Shown one piece after another: positions 8,085 through 15,232 of a DNA stretch of 38,557 nt. The stretch is from assembly GCA_030425395.1 (NCBI GenBank), contig JAUIAS010000031.1:1-38557 (forward strand), given 5' to 3'. Origin of the DNA: Alphaproteobacteria bacterium (lineage in GTDB: Bacteria; Pseudomonadota; Alphaproteobacteria; Rhodobacterales; Rhodobacteraceae). Position 1 is the first letter of the stretch. Each line of letters opens with the position of its first letter. The position numbers and the translations under genes are program-made. Below the pieces are notes generated by a model. That model saw only the letters and a program-made list of their open reading frames with translations. It made no database searches and was not told where the DNA came from.

Positions 8085-9170
8085 TCAGGTGCCGGACTTG
8101 ATTTTGGTCCACAGGCGGGTCAGCGTCCGCTGCTCGCTTGGTGGGAATGGCGTCACCGTATAGAGGTTTTCGAGGGCTGCGGCATCGGGATAGATCGCTG
8201 TGTCACCGATGACATCTTCAACGAGGAACTCTTGTGATGCCTTGTTGCCGTTGGCGTAGTAGACATAGTTCGACGCAGCGGCCATGTTCTGTGCGTCCAT
8301 GATGAAATCGAGGAACTTGTGCGCGCCTTCCGGGTTGGGGGCATCCACTGGAACCGCCATTTGGTCAAACCACATCAGCGCACCCTCGGATGGGGCGTTA
8401 TAGGCGATTTCCACGCCGTTTTCTGCCTCGGCGGCGCGGTCGCGCGCTTGCAGGATGTCCCCGGACCAACCGAATGCGACACAGATATCGCCATTGGCCA
8501 GAGCGTTGATGTATTCTGAACTGTGGAACTTCTGGATATGGGGGCGCACGGCCATCAACACTTCTTCGGCCTTGGCCATGGAGTCGGCGTCTTTGCCATC
8601 GGGGTCCATGCCGGCATAGGCCAGCGCGGCCGGGACCATTTCGGTCGGTGCGTCAAGGAAATGCACACCGCATTCGCTCAGCTTTTCCATGTTGGCCGGA
8701 TCAAAGATCAGTGCAAGCGATCCGACAGGTGCGTTTTCGCCCAATACCTCGGCCACCTTTCCCAGGTTCACCCCAATGCCAGTTGTGCCCCACATATAGT
8801 TGATCGAATATTCGTTTCCGGGGTCATAGGATGCGGTCCGTTTTTCGATGACGTCCCACATATTTCCGAGGTTGGACAGTTTCGATTTGTCCAGCTTCTG
8901 GAAGGCACCAATCTGGATTTGGCGTTGCAGGAACGTGCCGGTAGGCACGACCACGTCATAGCCTGATCCGCCAGCCAGCATCTTGGTTTCCAGTACTTCG
9001 TTGCTGTCAAAAACATCATAGATCAGTTCGATACCCGTTTCGGCTTCGAACTTCTCAAGCAGCGCTTCGTCGATATAGTCGGACCAGTTGTAAACCCGGA
9101 CCTCTTCGGCGACTGCGGCTGACGTAGCCAGAGCCACGGTTGCGGTCAGCGTGAGCAGTTTTTTCTGCAT
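8085..9170 (-). CDS. potF: Periplasmic putrescine-binding protein (PotF/PotD-like)
   Basis: The soluble receptor that captures polyamine in the periplasm and hands it to PotHI. A signal peptide covers residues 1-21 (MQKKLLTLTATVALATSAAVA, then EEVRVYNW). The mature start VRVYNWSDYID is the PotD/PotF signature. Other family marks are FDSNEVLETKMLAGGSGYDVV (about 53-73) and the hinge region with IAYNAPSEGALMWFD near residue 258. The length of 361 is normal. A strong ribosome site, GGGGAGATAACA, precedes ATG 9168-9170. It is the first gene of the minus-strand operon and faces the gntR gene across a shared promoter region. Putrescine as ligand is inferred from operon content. Confidence 0.9.
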   Translation of the reverse strand: MQKKLLTLTATVALATSAAVAEEVRVYNWSDYIDEALLEKFEAETGIELIYDVFDSNEVLETKMLAGGSGYDVVVPTGTFLQRQIQIGAFQKLDKSKLSNLGNMWDVIEKRTASYDPGNEYSINYMWGTTGIGVNLGKVAEVLGENAPVGSLALIFDPANMEKLSECGVHFLDAPTEMVPAALAYAGMDPDGKDADSMAKAEEVLMAVRPHIQKFHSSEYINALANGDICVAFGWSGDILQARDRAAEAENGVEIAYNAPSEGALMWFDQMAVPVDAPNPEGAHKFLDFIMDAQNMAAASNYVYYANGNKASQEFLVEDVIGDTAIYPDAAALENLYTVTPFPPSEQRTLTRLWTKIKSGT

Positions 9171-9217
9171 TGTTATCTCCCCTGTTGTCGAACCGAGTTT
9201 AAACGGCTCATTGTATT

Positions 9218-9225
9218 TTGATCAA
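9218..9225. promoter_or_regulatory. Candidate regulator operator upstream of potF
   Basis: A perfect palindrome, TTGATCAA, embedded in TTTTGATCAAG, lies in the 138-base divergent region between potF and gntR. A near-copy, TTTGATCAT, sits in the promoter of the transaminase gene at 10029-10036. On the minus strand the site overlaps a possible -35 element (TTGATC) with TTAAAC about 17 bases on. The link to the adjacent GntR protein is inferred from the shared motif and position only. Confidence 0.4.
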
Positions 9226-9308
9226 GTTTTGCCTCTTTGGGCGACATAAGCTATGTTTCCACGCGCTGGGCTATGGCGCAAGAGAGCATCGGCAAGGAGG
9301 GAGAGCGG

Positions 9309-10004
9309 ATGGTAGATGTGCTGAAAAAGCGGGCTGAAACGGATATGGGAAATGCCGTTCGTATACCCGCTCATGCCCTCGTTTATGAACAACTGCGCGG
9401 CCTGATCCTCAGCGGTGACCTTGCTCCGGGGCAGGCGGTAACGATTCAGGGCCTGACAGAGATTCTGGGCGCTGGAATGACCCCGGTTCGGGAGGCGATA
9501 CGCCGCCTCATTTCAGAGGATGCGCTGGTCTTTCAGGGCAATCGGCGTGTCACCGTGCCAAGCCTTGGGGCGGCTGATCTGAAGGAGCTGATTTTCATAA
9601 GAAAATCAATAGAATCTGAGTTGGCGGCGCGCGCCGCTCCGCGCATTGACCCGGCAGGGATTGAGAGGCTCGAACAGATTGATGCCCAACTTGACGCGGC
9701 CATCATGTCAGGTGACATCAAGGGATACCTGACCCGCAATCATGCTTTTCATTCCGCTCTGTATGCCTGGGCCGACGCGCCGATCATGACGGGGATCGCC
9801 GAACGGCTGTGGCTGCGCTTCGGGCCATCCCTTCGGGTGGTCTGCGGGCGCTTCGGGACCGAAAACCTGCCGGACATGCACAAGGATATCCTAACTGCCT
9901 TGCGAGCGGGTGATCAGGATGCCGCCGCGCGCTCCATGGCGCGGGATGTTGTGCAGGGTATGGATCAGATCGCGCGGGCAATGAATCAAAGAGAACAGCT
10001 CTAA
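9309..10004 (+). CDS. GntR-family transcriptional regulator, FCD subfamily
   Basis: A 231-residue DNA-binding regulator. The N-terminal winged helix (about 20-82) contains LVYEQLRGLILSGDLAPGQ and the recognition part MTPVREAIRRL. The C-terminal FCD ligand domain (about 92-220) has an RNHAFHSALY segment and a later DMHKDILTALRAGD, supplying the histidines that bind a metal ion in this family. The frame opens upstream at 9237, but ATG 9309 has AGGAGGG at 9294-9300 at ideal spacing and starts the normal family length. It lies between the potF operon and the transaminase. FCD regulators usually repress nearby catabolic genes and release DNA on binding a small acid or amine, so control of this locus is likely but inferred. 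Confidence 0.9.
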   Translation: MVDVLKKRAETDMGNAVRIPAHALVYEQLRGLILSGDLAPGQAVTIQGLTEILGAGMTPVREAIRRLISEDALVFQGNRRVTVPSLGAADLKELIFIRKSIESELAARAAPRIDPAGIERLEQIDAQLDAAIMSGDIKGYLTRNHAFHSALYAWADAPIMTGIAERLWLRFGPSLRVVCGRFGTENLPDMHKDILTALRAGDQDAAARSMARDVVQGMDQIARAMNQREQL

Positions 10005-10013
10005 CTGATTCGA

Positions 10014-10041
10014 TTGACAAGAAATAATTTGATCATATCCT
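10014..10041 (+). promoter_or_regulatory. Candidate promoter of the transaminase gene with internal operator
   Basis: TTGACA (10014-10019), a consensus -35 element, is followed after 16 bases by TATCCT (10036-10041) as a moderate -10 element. The palindrome-like TTTGATCAT motif (10028-10036) lies between the two boxes, where a bound repressor would block RNA polymerase. The transaminase start is 27 bases downstream. Predicted by eye only. Confidence 0.5.
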
Positions 10042-10067
10042 TTTGAAAACTGCTGAGGAGAAGCCAG

Positions 10068-11465
10068 ATGGGCGCGATCACCAATCACCTGCCGACGGCC
10101 GAGCTTCAGGCGCTGGATTCGGCGCATCACATGCATCCGTTTACTGCCGGAGACGAGCTCGCCCGGAAAGGGCCGCGCGTCATTACAAGGGCCAAGGGAG
10201 TGTGGCTCAACGATAGCGAGGGCACCCGCATATTGGATGCGATGGCCGGGCTATGGTGCGTGAACATCGGATATGGCCGTGATGAACTGGCCGAGGTTGC
10301 CGCCCGTCAGATGCGCGATTTGCCGTATTACAACACCTTCTTTCAAACGACCCACGTGCCGGCCATCGCGCTGGCAAGCAAGATCGCGGAATTGGCACCG
10401 GGGGATTTGAACCACGTTTTCTTTGCCGGATCCGGGTCGGAGGCGAACGATACCAATATCCGCCTTGTGCGCACCTATTGGCAGATGAAAGGCAAGCCGG
10501 GTAAATCGGTTATCATCAGTCGCAAGAATGCCTATCATGGATCATCCGTCGGCAGCGGCAGTCTTGGTGGAATGTCGGGAATGCACGCCCAAGGGGGTAT
10601 GCCAATCCCGGACATTCACCATATCAACCAGCCCGATTGGTGGTCCGAAGGCGGCGACATGACCCCGGAGGAATTCGGATTGGCCCGCGCGGCAGAGTTG
10701 GAGGAGGCGATCCTTGAACTGGGAGAGGACCGTATCGCCGCCTTCATCGCCGAACCTGTGCAGGGCGCGGGTGGAGTTATTGTCGCGCCGGACACCTATT
10801 GGCCAGAGGTGCAGCGCATTTGCGACAAGTACGAAATCCTGCTGATCGCGGATGAAGTGATTTGCGGTTTCGGCCGGACCGGAAATTGGTTCGGTAGCCA
10901 GACCGTCGGTATCCGCCCCCATATCATGACGATCGCCAAGGGGCTGTCTTCGGGATATCAGCCAATCGGTGGATCAGTGATTTGCGACGAGATCGCCGAG
11001 ACTATTGGCGGTGGCGAATTCAACCATGGTTATACCTATTCTGGGCACCCGGTTGCGTCCGCGGTGGCGCTGGAAAATATACGCATTCTTGAAGAAGAGA
11101 ATGTAATCGGCCATGTGCGTGACGTGGCGGCCCCATACCTGAAGGAAAAGTGGGAAAGCCTGATTGATCATCCAATGGTTGGTGAGGCGCGGATTGTTGG
11201 CATGATGGGCTCGATCGCCCTGACCCCTGACAAGGATAAACGTGCCAAGTTCGCATCCGAACCGGGGACTGTTGGGTATATCTGTCGCGAAAGGTGTTTT
11301 TCGAACGAACTGATCATGCGCCACGTGGGCGACAGGATGATCATTTCGCCGCCACTGGTCATCTCACGCGATGAGATTGATATCCTGATTACCCGTGCAT
11401 GTACCGCACTTGATGAAGCTTACGCCAAGGTCAGGGAAGACGGCCTGTGGAAGGCCGCACCCTGA
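10068..11465 (+). CDS. Class III aminotransferase, putrescine-pyruvate transaminase type (SpuC-like)
   Basis: A PLP enzyme of 465 residues that moves an amino group from a terminal amine, probably putrescine or a related diamine, to pyruvate. The cofactor lysine is Lys291 in TIAKGLSSGYQP. The PLP-ring aspartate is Asp262 in ADEVICGFGRTG. GSGSEANDTNIRL (about 121-133) forms the phosphate-binding turn. The N-terminal HMHPFTAGDELARKGPRVI is typical of the SpuC/omega-transaminase subgroup and not of ornithine or acetylornithine enzymes. Ribosome site GAGGAGA precedes ATG 10068. It follows gntR and carries its own promoter. A beta-alanine or taurine transaminase is a possible alternative, but the neighbouring importer points to polyamines. 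Confidence 0.88.
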   Translation: MGAITNHLPTAELQALDSAHHMHPFTAGDELARKGPRVITRAKGVWLNDSEGTRILDAMAGLWCVNIGYGRDELAEVAARQMRDLPYYNTFFQTTHVPAIALASKIAELAPGDLNHVFFAGSGSEANDTNIRLVRTYWQMKGKPGKSVIISRKNAYHGSSVGSGSLGGMSGMHAQGGMPIPDIHHINQPDWWSEGGDMTPEEFGLARAAELEEAILELGEDRIAAFIAEPVQGAGGVIVAPDTYWPEVQRICDKYEILLIADEVICGFGRTGNWFGSQTVGIRPHIMTIAKGLSSGYQPIGGSVICDEIAETIGGGEFNHGYTYSGHPVASAVALENIRILEEENVIGHVRDVAAPYLKEKWESLIDHPMVGEARIVGMMGSIALTPDKDKRAKFASEPGTVGYICRERCFSNELIMRHVGDRMIISPPLVISRDEIDILITRACTALDEAYAKVREDGLWKAAP

Positions 11466-11468
11466 GCA

Positions 11469-12626
11469 TCACATCATCTTGCGGCCAAGCGCGTCCAGAA
11501 GATCGAGGCAAGCCGCCAACTGATCGCGTGTAACGAATTCATCCGGTTTGTGGGCCTGTGCAATGCTGCCGGGCCCGCAAACGATCACCGACAGTCCCCA
11601 GTCCTGAAACAACCCCGCTTCGGTTCCAAATGGCACAACATCCGCGCCGTTCGATCCGGTCAACCCCATAACGATATCGCGGATGGCGTTCTCGGGGCGC
11701 GGCTCAAGGCCTGCGACCTCGCCGATGATTTCGGTCTCGATGCTCGCTTCGGGATGCACGGCGCGCATTCGGGGCAAGAGATCCTGCTGCACATAGGTGT
11801 TGATGTTATCCCTGACGAATACGGCATCATCAAAGCGCACTGGGCGCATTTCCCAGTCAACTTCGGCTTTGCCAGCGATCACATTATGGGCGACACCACC
11901 GTGCACCTTGCCAATGTTGATTGTGGTATAAGGCGGAGCAAAGCGGCTGTTTTCCGGCGCCCGGGCCTCGAGATCCGACCGCAGGCTCAGCAAGCGACTG
12001 ACATACATGACGGCGTATTCGGCGGCATTCACGCCTGCGTCAGGGTCAGAACCATGGCCTTCGAGCCCTGTGAACCGGGCTGTGTATTCGCAGCATCCTT
12101 TGTGGCCTTCGATCACGCGCATTTCTGTCGGCTCACCGACAAGGGCCATTGCAGGCCGAAGAGTGCGCGCGCGAAGATGCGGCACCAGTGCCCGTGCGCC
12201 GATGCAGCCGGTTTCTTCATCATGGGTAAAGGCGAAGTGAATGGGCCGCGACAGGGGAAGCGAAGCGTAATGTTCGGCCATGATCACAGCGGCCGCGATA
12301 AAACCCTTCATATCGCAGGTGCCACGCCCGATCAGGCGACCATCCCGTTCGGTCAGCTCAAACGGATCACTGGACCAGTCCTGATCTTCAACAGGCACCA
12401 CATCTGTATGTCCAGACAGCACCAGACCACCATCTACTTCGGGCCCGATGGTGGCCCAGAGGTTTGCCTTTTCTCCGGTGTCATCCGGCATGATTTCGAC
12501 CCGTGCGCCCGCCTGCGTGAGCAACAGTCCCAGATGGCGGATCAGTTCGAAATTTCCGTCGGTGGACACGGTGGGAAAGGCAACCAGTTCCCCAAGCAAT
12601 TCAACGGTTCGATCAAGGCGTGTCAT
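11469..12626 (-). CDS. M20-family deacetylase, acetylornithine deacetylase (ArgE)-like
   Basis: A di-zinc amidohydrolase of 385 residues. Metal and catalytic motifs are complete: [10 protein letters not shown] with His73 and Asp75, GRGTCDMKG with bridging Asp105, and THDEETGCIG with Glu137-Glu138. A lid/dimerisation domain spans about 180-295, with GKVHGGVAHNVI in it. ArgE removes acetyl from N-acetylornithine in the cytoplasm. Here the gene overlaps the M24 gene by four bases (ATGA at 12623-12626), which fixes the start, although the frame is open further upstream. Arginine genes are absent around it, so an N-acyl diamine made by the partner hydrolase is a more likely substrate than acetylornithine. 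That substrate is inference. The gene ends three bases from the convergent transaminase. Confidence 0.87.
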   Translation of the reverse strand: MTRLDRTVELLGELVAFPTVSTDGNFELIRHLGLLLTQAGARVEIMPDDTGEKANLWATIGPEVDGGLVLSGHTDVVPVEDQDWSSDPFELTERDGRLIGRGTCDMKGFIAAAVIMAEHYASLPLSRPIHFAFTHDEETGCIGARALVPHLRARTLRPAMALVGEPTEMRVIEGHKGCCEYTARFTGLEGHGSDPDAGVNAAEYAVMYVSRLLSLRSDLEARAPENSRFAPPYTTINIGKVHGGVAHNVIAGKAEVDWEMRPVRFDDAVFVRDNINTYVQQDLLPRMRAVHPEASIETEIIGEVAGLEPRPENAIRDIVMGLTGSNGADVVPFGTEAGLFQDWGLSVIVCGPGSIAQAHKPDEFVTRDQLAACLDLLDALGRKMM

Positions 12627-13807
12627 GGTTTCACGAAAAGTTCTCGGGGCCGGTGACAGAAGGTTTCGGCCGCAGCACCATCGCGAATCAGGACGCTTTC
12701 GGTGATTTCCAACCCCCAATCCTGAAGCCACAGGCCCGGCATGAAGTGGAATGTCATTCCCGCTTCGAGGATCGTTTCGTCTTCTGGTCTCAGCGAAATG
12801 GTGCGTTCGCCCCAATCCGGGGGATAGCTTAAACCGATGGGATAGCCACAACGCGCCCCGCGTTCGATCCCGGCGCGCTCCAGTGGTGCGCCGAGAGCGT
12901 TGGCCACATCGCAGGCCCGGTTGCCAGCCCTTGCGGCGTCCAACCCGGCCTCCAGCCCTTCGACAAGGGCCGCTTCGGCGCGGCGAACGTGGTCAGGCGG
13001 TTCACCAAGAAAAAGCGTTCGGCAAAACGGCGCGTGATAGCGACGATAGCACCCGGATATTTCAAAGAACGTGGCCTCGCCTTTCTTGAACGGGCGCCCG
13101 TCCCAAGTCAGGTGCGGGGCTGCGGCGTCCGATCCGGACGGCAGCAGCGGAACGATTGCGGCGTAATCGCCCCAGGCGCCATCGACACCACGAATCGAAT
13201 CGCGGAAAATTTCGGCCACGATTTCATTTTTCGGTATGCCGGGCTCGACCCGTTCGACAAGTCCGTCGATGATCTTTTCCGATATTTGCGCAGCCTTGCG
13301 CATAAATGCGATTTCGGCGTCTGATTTCACCATCCTTTGCCAGTTCACAAGGGCGGTCGCATCTACGAAATGCGCCTTGGGAAGTTCCTTGCGGAGCACC
13401 TCCATCGCCTTGGCAGAGAAGTAGTAATTGTCCATCTCGACGCCGATTCGCGCCTGTTCATATCCCAGTGCCTTGAGCCGTTCGGCCAAGTCTTCCATCG
13501 GGTGGCAGACCGTGGATTGAACGAAATGGTCGGCATATCCCAGAATTCTGTCACCGCTCATCCAGCAGGTTCTGAGTGCGCCATTTGCGTCCTGATTTCG
13601 CCCCCACCACATCGGATCATCATCAACGGGCTGGATAACGCCTTGATGCACATAGAAGGACCAACCGTCATAGGCCGTTAACCAAGCTTGGTTGGATGGA
13701 TCGGTGATGAAAAGAACGTCTAAGCCACGCGCGGCCATCTCTTTTTGCGTCTTTTCCTGGCGAGTGCGAAACTCAGCTTGGCTAAAGGGAAGATCAGTGG
13801 GGGTCAT
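12623..13807 (-). CDS. M24-family hydrolase resembling ectoine hydrolase (EutD/DoeA)
   Basis: A 394-residue pita-bread-fold protein. An N-terminal creatinase-like domain (1-155) precedes the M24 catalytic domain. Four of the five usual metal ligands are missing: the first Asp is Glu249 (in FFEISGCYRRYH), the second is replaced near Pro260, the His of GHGIG is Tyr322 (GYPIGLSYPPDWGE), and the TIEP glutamate is Met356 (FHFMPG). Only the last Glu (LEITES) remains. From memory this pattern, including GYPIG and FHFMPGLW, is that of the metal-independent ectoine hydrolases EutD/DoeA, where a glutamate near this position attacks the ring. The partner is an M20 deacetylase and not the AstE-like EutE/DoeB, and no other ectoine genes are present, so the true substrate may be a different cyclic amidine. 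Annotation as Xaa-Pro peptidase would be misleading. Confidence 0.82.
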   Translation of the reverse strand: MTPTDLPFSQAEFRTRQEKTQKEMAARGLDVLFITDPSNQAWLTAYDGWSFYVHQGVIQPVDDDPMWWGRNQDANGALRTCWMSGDRILGYADHFVQSTVCHPMEDLAERLKALGYEQARIGVEMDNYYFSAKAMEVLRKELPKAHFVDATALVNWQRMVKSDAEIAFMRKAAQISEKIIDGLVERVEPGIPKNEIVAEIFRDSIRGVDGAWGDYAAIVPLLPSGSDAAAPHLTWDGRPFKKGEATFFEISGCYRRYHAPFCRTLFLGEPPDHVRRAEAALVEGLEAGLDAARAGNRACDVANALGAPLERAGIERGARCGYPIGLSYPPDWGERTISLRPEDETILEAGMTFHFMPGLWLQDWGLEITESVLIRDGAAAETFCHRPRELFVKP

Positions 13808-14017
13808 GACTGGCGCATACCTTGGCTGTGTTCGTTTCTCTGACGTTCAACCGGTAAAATGCGCAATTGCAAGTGCCGTGTTCATTCTTTGCTCAGCAGT
13901 CGAAAAAAAAGGCAGTTATACCTGCGTGTGCAATCAGTTTGGTTGCAACTTGGTCCGTGTTTATGTTTAGCTAAGGTCAGAAGTGCAGAAAACTGCCGAA
14001 GTCCAAGGGGAGCCGTT
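13808..14017. promoter_or_regulatory. Divergent regulatory region between the M24 gene and the second importer
   Basis: These 210 bases must drive both the minus-strand M24-M20 pair and the plus-strand ABC operon. Two GCAA/TTGC dyads are visible: GCAATTGC at 13863-13870, and a wider pair with GCAATC near 13930 and GGTTGCAAC near 13941. They are candidate binding sites, but no nearby regulator gene can be tied to them. AAGGGGAG at 14005-14012 is the ribosome site for the TTG start at 14018. Confidence 0.4.
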
Positions 14018-15121
14018 TTGGCAAAAACGAGTAACAGCGATGCGTTCGTTGAATTCGAACGTGTGCAGAAAAGTTACGACGGGGAGAACCTCGTTGTTAA
14101 AGATCTCAACCTCATCATGCCGAAGGGCGAGTTCCTTACGATGCTCGGGCCGTCGGGATCTGGCAAGACGACTTGCCTGATGATGCTCGCCGGTTTCGAA
14201 ACTGCGACGCATGGCGATATCCGGCTTGATGGCACCAGCATCAACAATATTCCCCCGCACAAGCGCGGCATCGGCATGGTGTTTCAGAACTATGCCTTGT
14301 TCCCGCATATGACGGTTGCGGAAAACCTCGCGTTCCCGCTGGAAGTCCGCAAGATGGGCAAGTCCGAGCGTGAAGCAAAGGTGAAGCGTGCACTGGACAT
14401 GGTCCAGATGGGTGCATTTGGGGGGCGGCGCCCTGCCCAGCTTTCGGGGGGCCAGCAGCAGCGGATCGCTCTGGCGCGGGCTCTTGTATTCGAAGCCGAG
14501 CTTGTGCTTATGGACGAACCTCTCGGTGCGCTCGACAAACAGTTGCGCGAGCATATGCAGTTCGAGATCAAGCGGATTGCTGACAATCTGGGCATTACGG
14601 TGGTCTATGTGACCCACGATCAGACCGAAGCTTTGACCATGTCAGACCGCGTCGCGGTGTTCGACGATGGGCGCATTCAGCAACTCGCGCCGCCGGACCA
14701 GCTTTATGAAGAGCCAGAAAACAGCTTTGTTGCCCAGTTCATCGGCGAAAACAACACGCTTGAGGGTGTGATCAAGGGGATCAACAACGGCGTCGCAGTC
14801 GTGGAACTGGACGACGGGGAATTGATCGACTGCAAGCCGATCAACGTGAGCAAGGCAGGTGAGCGCACCCGTGTTTCCATTCGTCCCGAGCGGGTGGAAT
14901 ATAACAAGTCCCGCCTGCAAGAGGGTGCACATACTCTCAAGGCGGAAGTTCTGGAATTCATCTACATGGGTGATATTTTCCGCACTCGTCTCCGAGTGGC
15001 CGGGAATGACGAATTCATCATCAAGACGCGTAACGCGCCCGATCAAGAGCGCCTACAGCCGGGTCAGCAGATCGAAATCGGCTGGATGCCCGAAGATTGC
15101 CGGGCGTTGGACGCGACCTGA
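14018..15121 (+). CDS. potA: Polyamine-type ABC transporter ATP-binding protein
   Basis: The ATPase of the second importer. Walker A GPSGSGKTT is at residues 44-52, followed by the Q-loop FQNYALFPH, signature LSGGQQQR, Walker B LVLMDEP, and switch VTHDQTEA. A C-terminal TOBE domain (about 270-365, with SIRPERVEYN) completes the PotA type. The open frame reaches back to ATG 13859, but that extension is cysteine- and arginine-rich and unlike the family. TTG 14018, with AAGGGGAG five bases before it, gives a normal 367-residue protein starting MAKTSNSDAF. It leads an operon of ATPase, binding protein and two permeases. The substrate is a polyamine or similar cation, judged from family and location; the exact ligand is unknown. 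Confidence 0.88.
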   Translation: MAKTSNSDAFVEFERVQKSYDGENLVVKDLNLIMPKGEFLTMLGPSGSGKTTCLMMLAGFETATHGDIRLDGTSINNIPPHKRGIGMVFQNYALFPHMTVAENLAFPLEVRKMGKSEREAKVKRALDMVQMGAFGGRRPAQLSGGQQQRIALARALVFEAELVLMDEPLGALDKQLREHMQFEIKRIADNLGITVVYVTHDQTEALTMSDRVAVFDDGRIQQLAPPDQLYEEPENSFVAQFIGENNTLEGVIKGINNGVAVVELDDGELIDCKPINVSKAGERTRVSIRPERVEYNKSRLQEGAHTLKAEVLEFIYMGDIFRTRLRVAGNDEFIIKTRNAPDQERLQPGQQIEIGWMPEDCRALDAT

Positions 15122-15140
15122 GGACCGAATCCTGTCGCAC

Positions 15141-15197
15141 GGGGCGTGTTGCCCCGGTGGCAGTCAAGGGCCGGTTTTCAAAGCCCGTATCCGGCCC
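15141..15197 (+). other. Two stem-loops between the ATPase and binding-protein genes
   Basis: GGGGC-GTGTT-GCCCC (15141-15155) forms a short hairpin. GGGCCGG (15168-15174) pairs with CCGGCCC (15191-15197) across a 16-base loop. Neither has a U-tract. They lie in the 111-base gap before the binding-protein gene and could protect its mRNA from 3'-to-5' or 5' decay, or attenuate transcription. No promoter could be placed with confidence. Confidence 0.55.
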
Positions 15198-15232
15198 TTA
15201 CCTGAATAAACGGGTAACTAGGGAGTAATCCG

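Noticed and set aside
11453-11486. GGCCGCA/TGCGGCC inverted repeat across the convergent transaminase and M20 gene ends
   Set aside because: The loop is 20 bases, the stem seven, and there is no U-tract. It is too weak to call a terminator.
11550-12656. Long open frame on the plus strand opposite the M20/M24 genes
   Set aside because: It is antisense to well-supported enzymes, is rich in histidine, cysteine and arginine, has no ribosome site and matches no protein pattern. GC-rich codon bias creates such mirror frames.
13859-14017. N-terminal extension of the second importer ATPase from ATG 13859
   Set aside because: The 53 extra residues are Cys/Arg rich, lie across the divergent promoter region and are unlike the family. 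TTG 14018 has a strong ribosome site.
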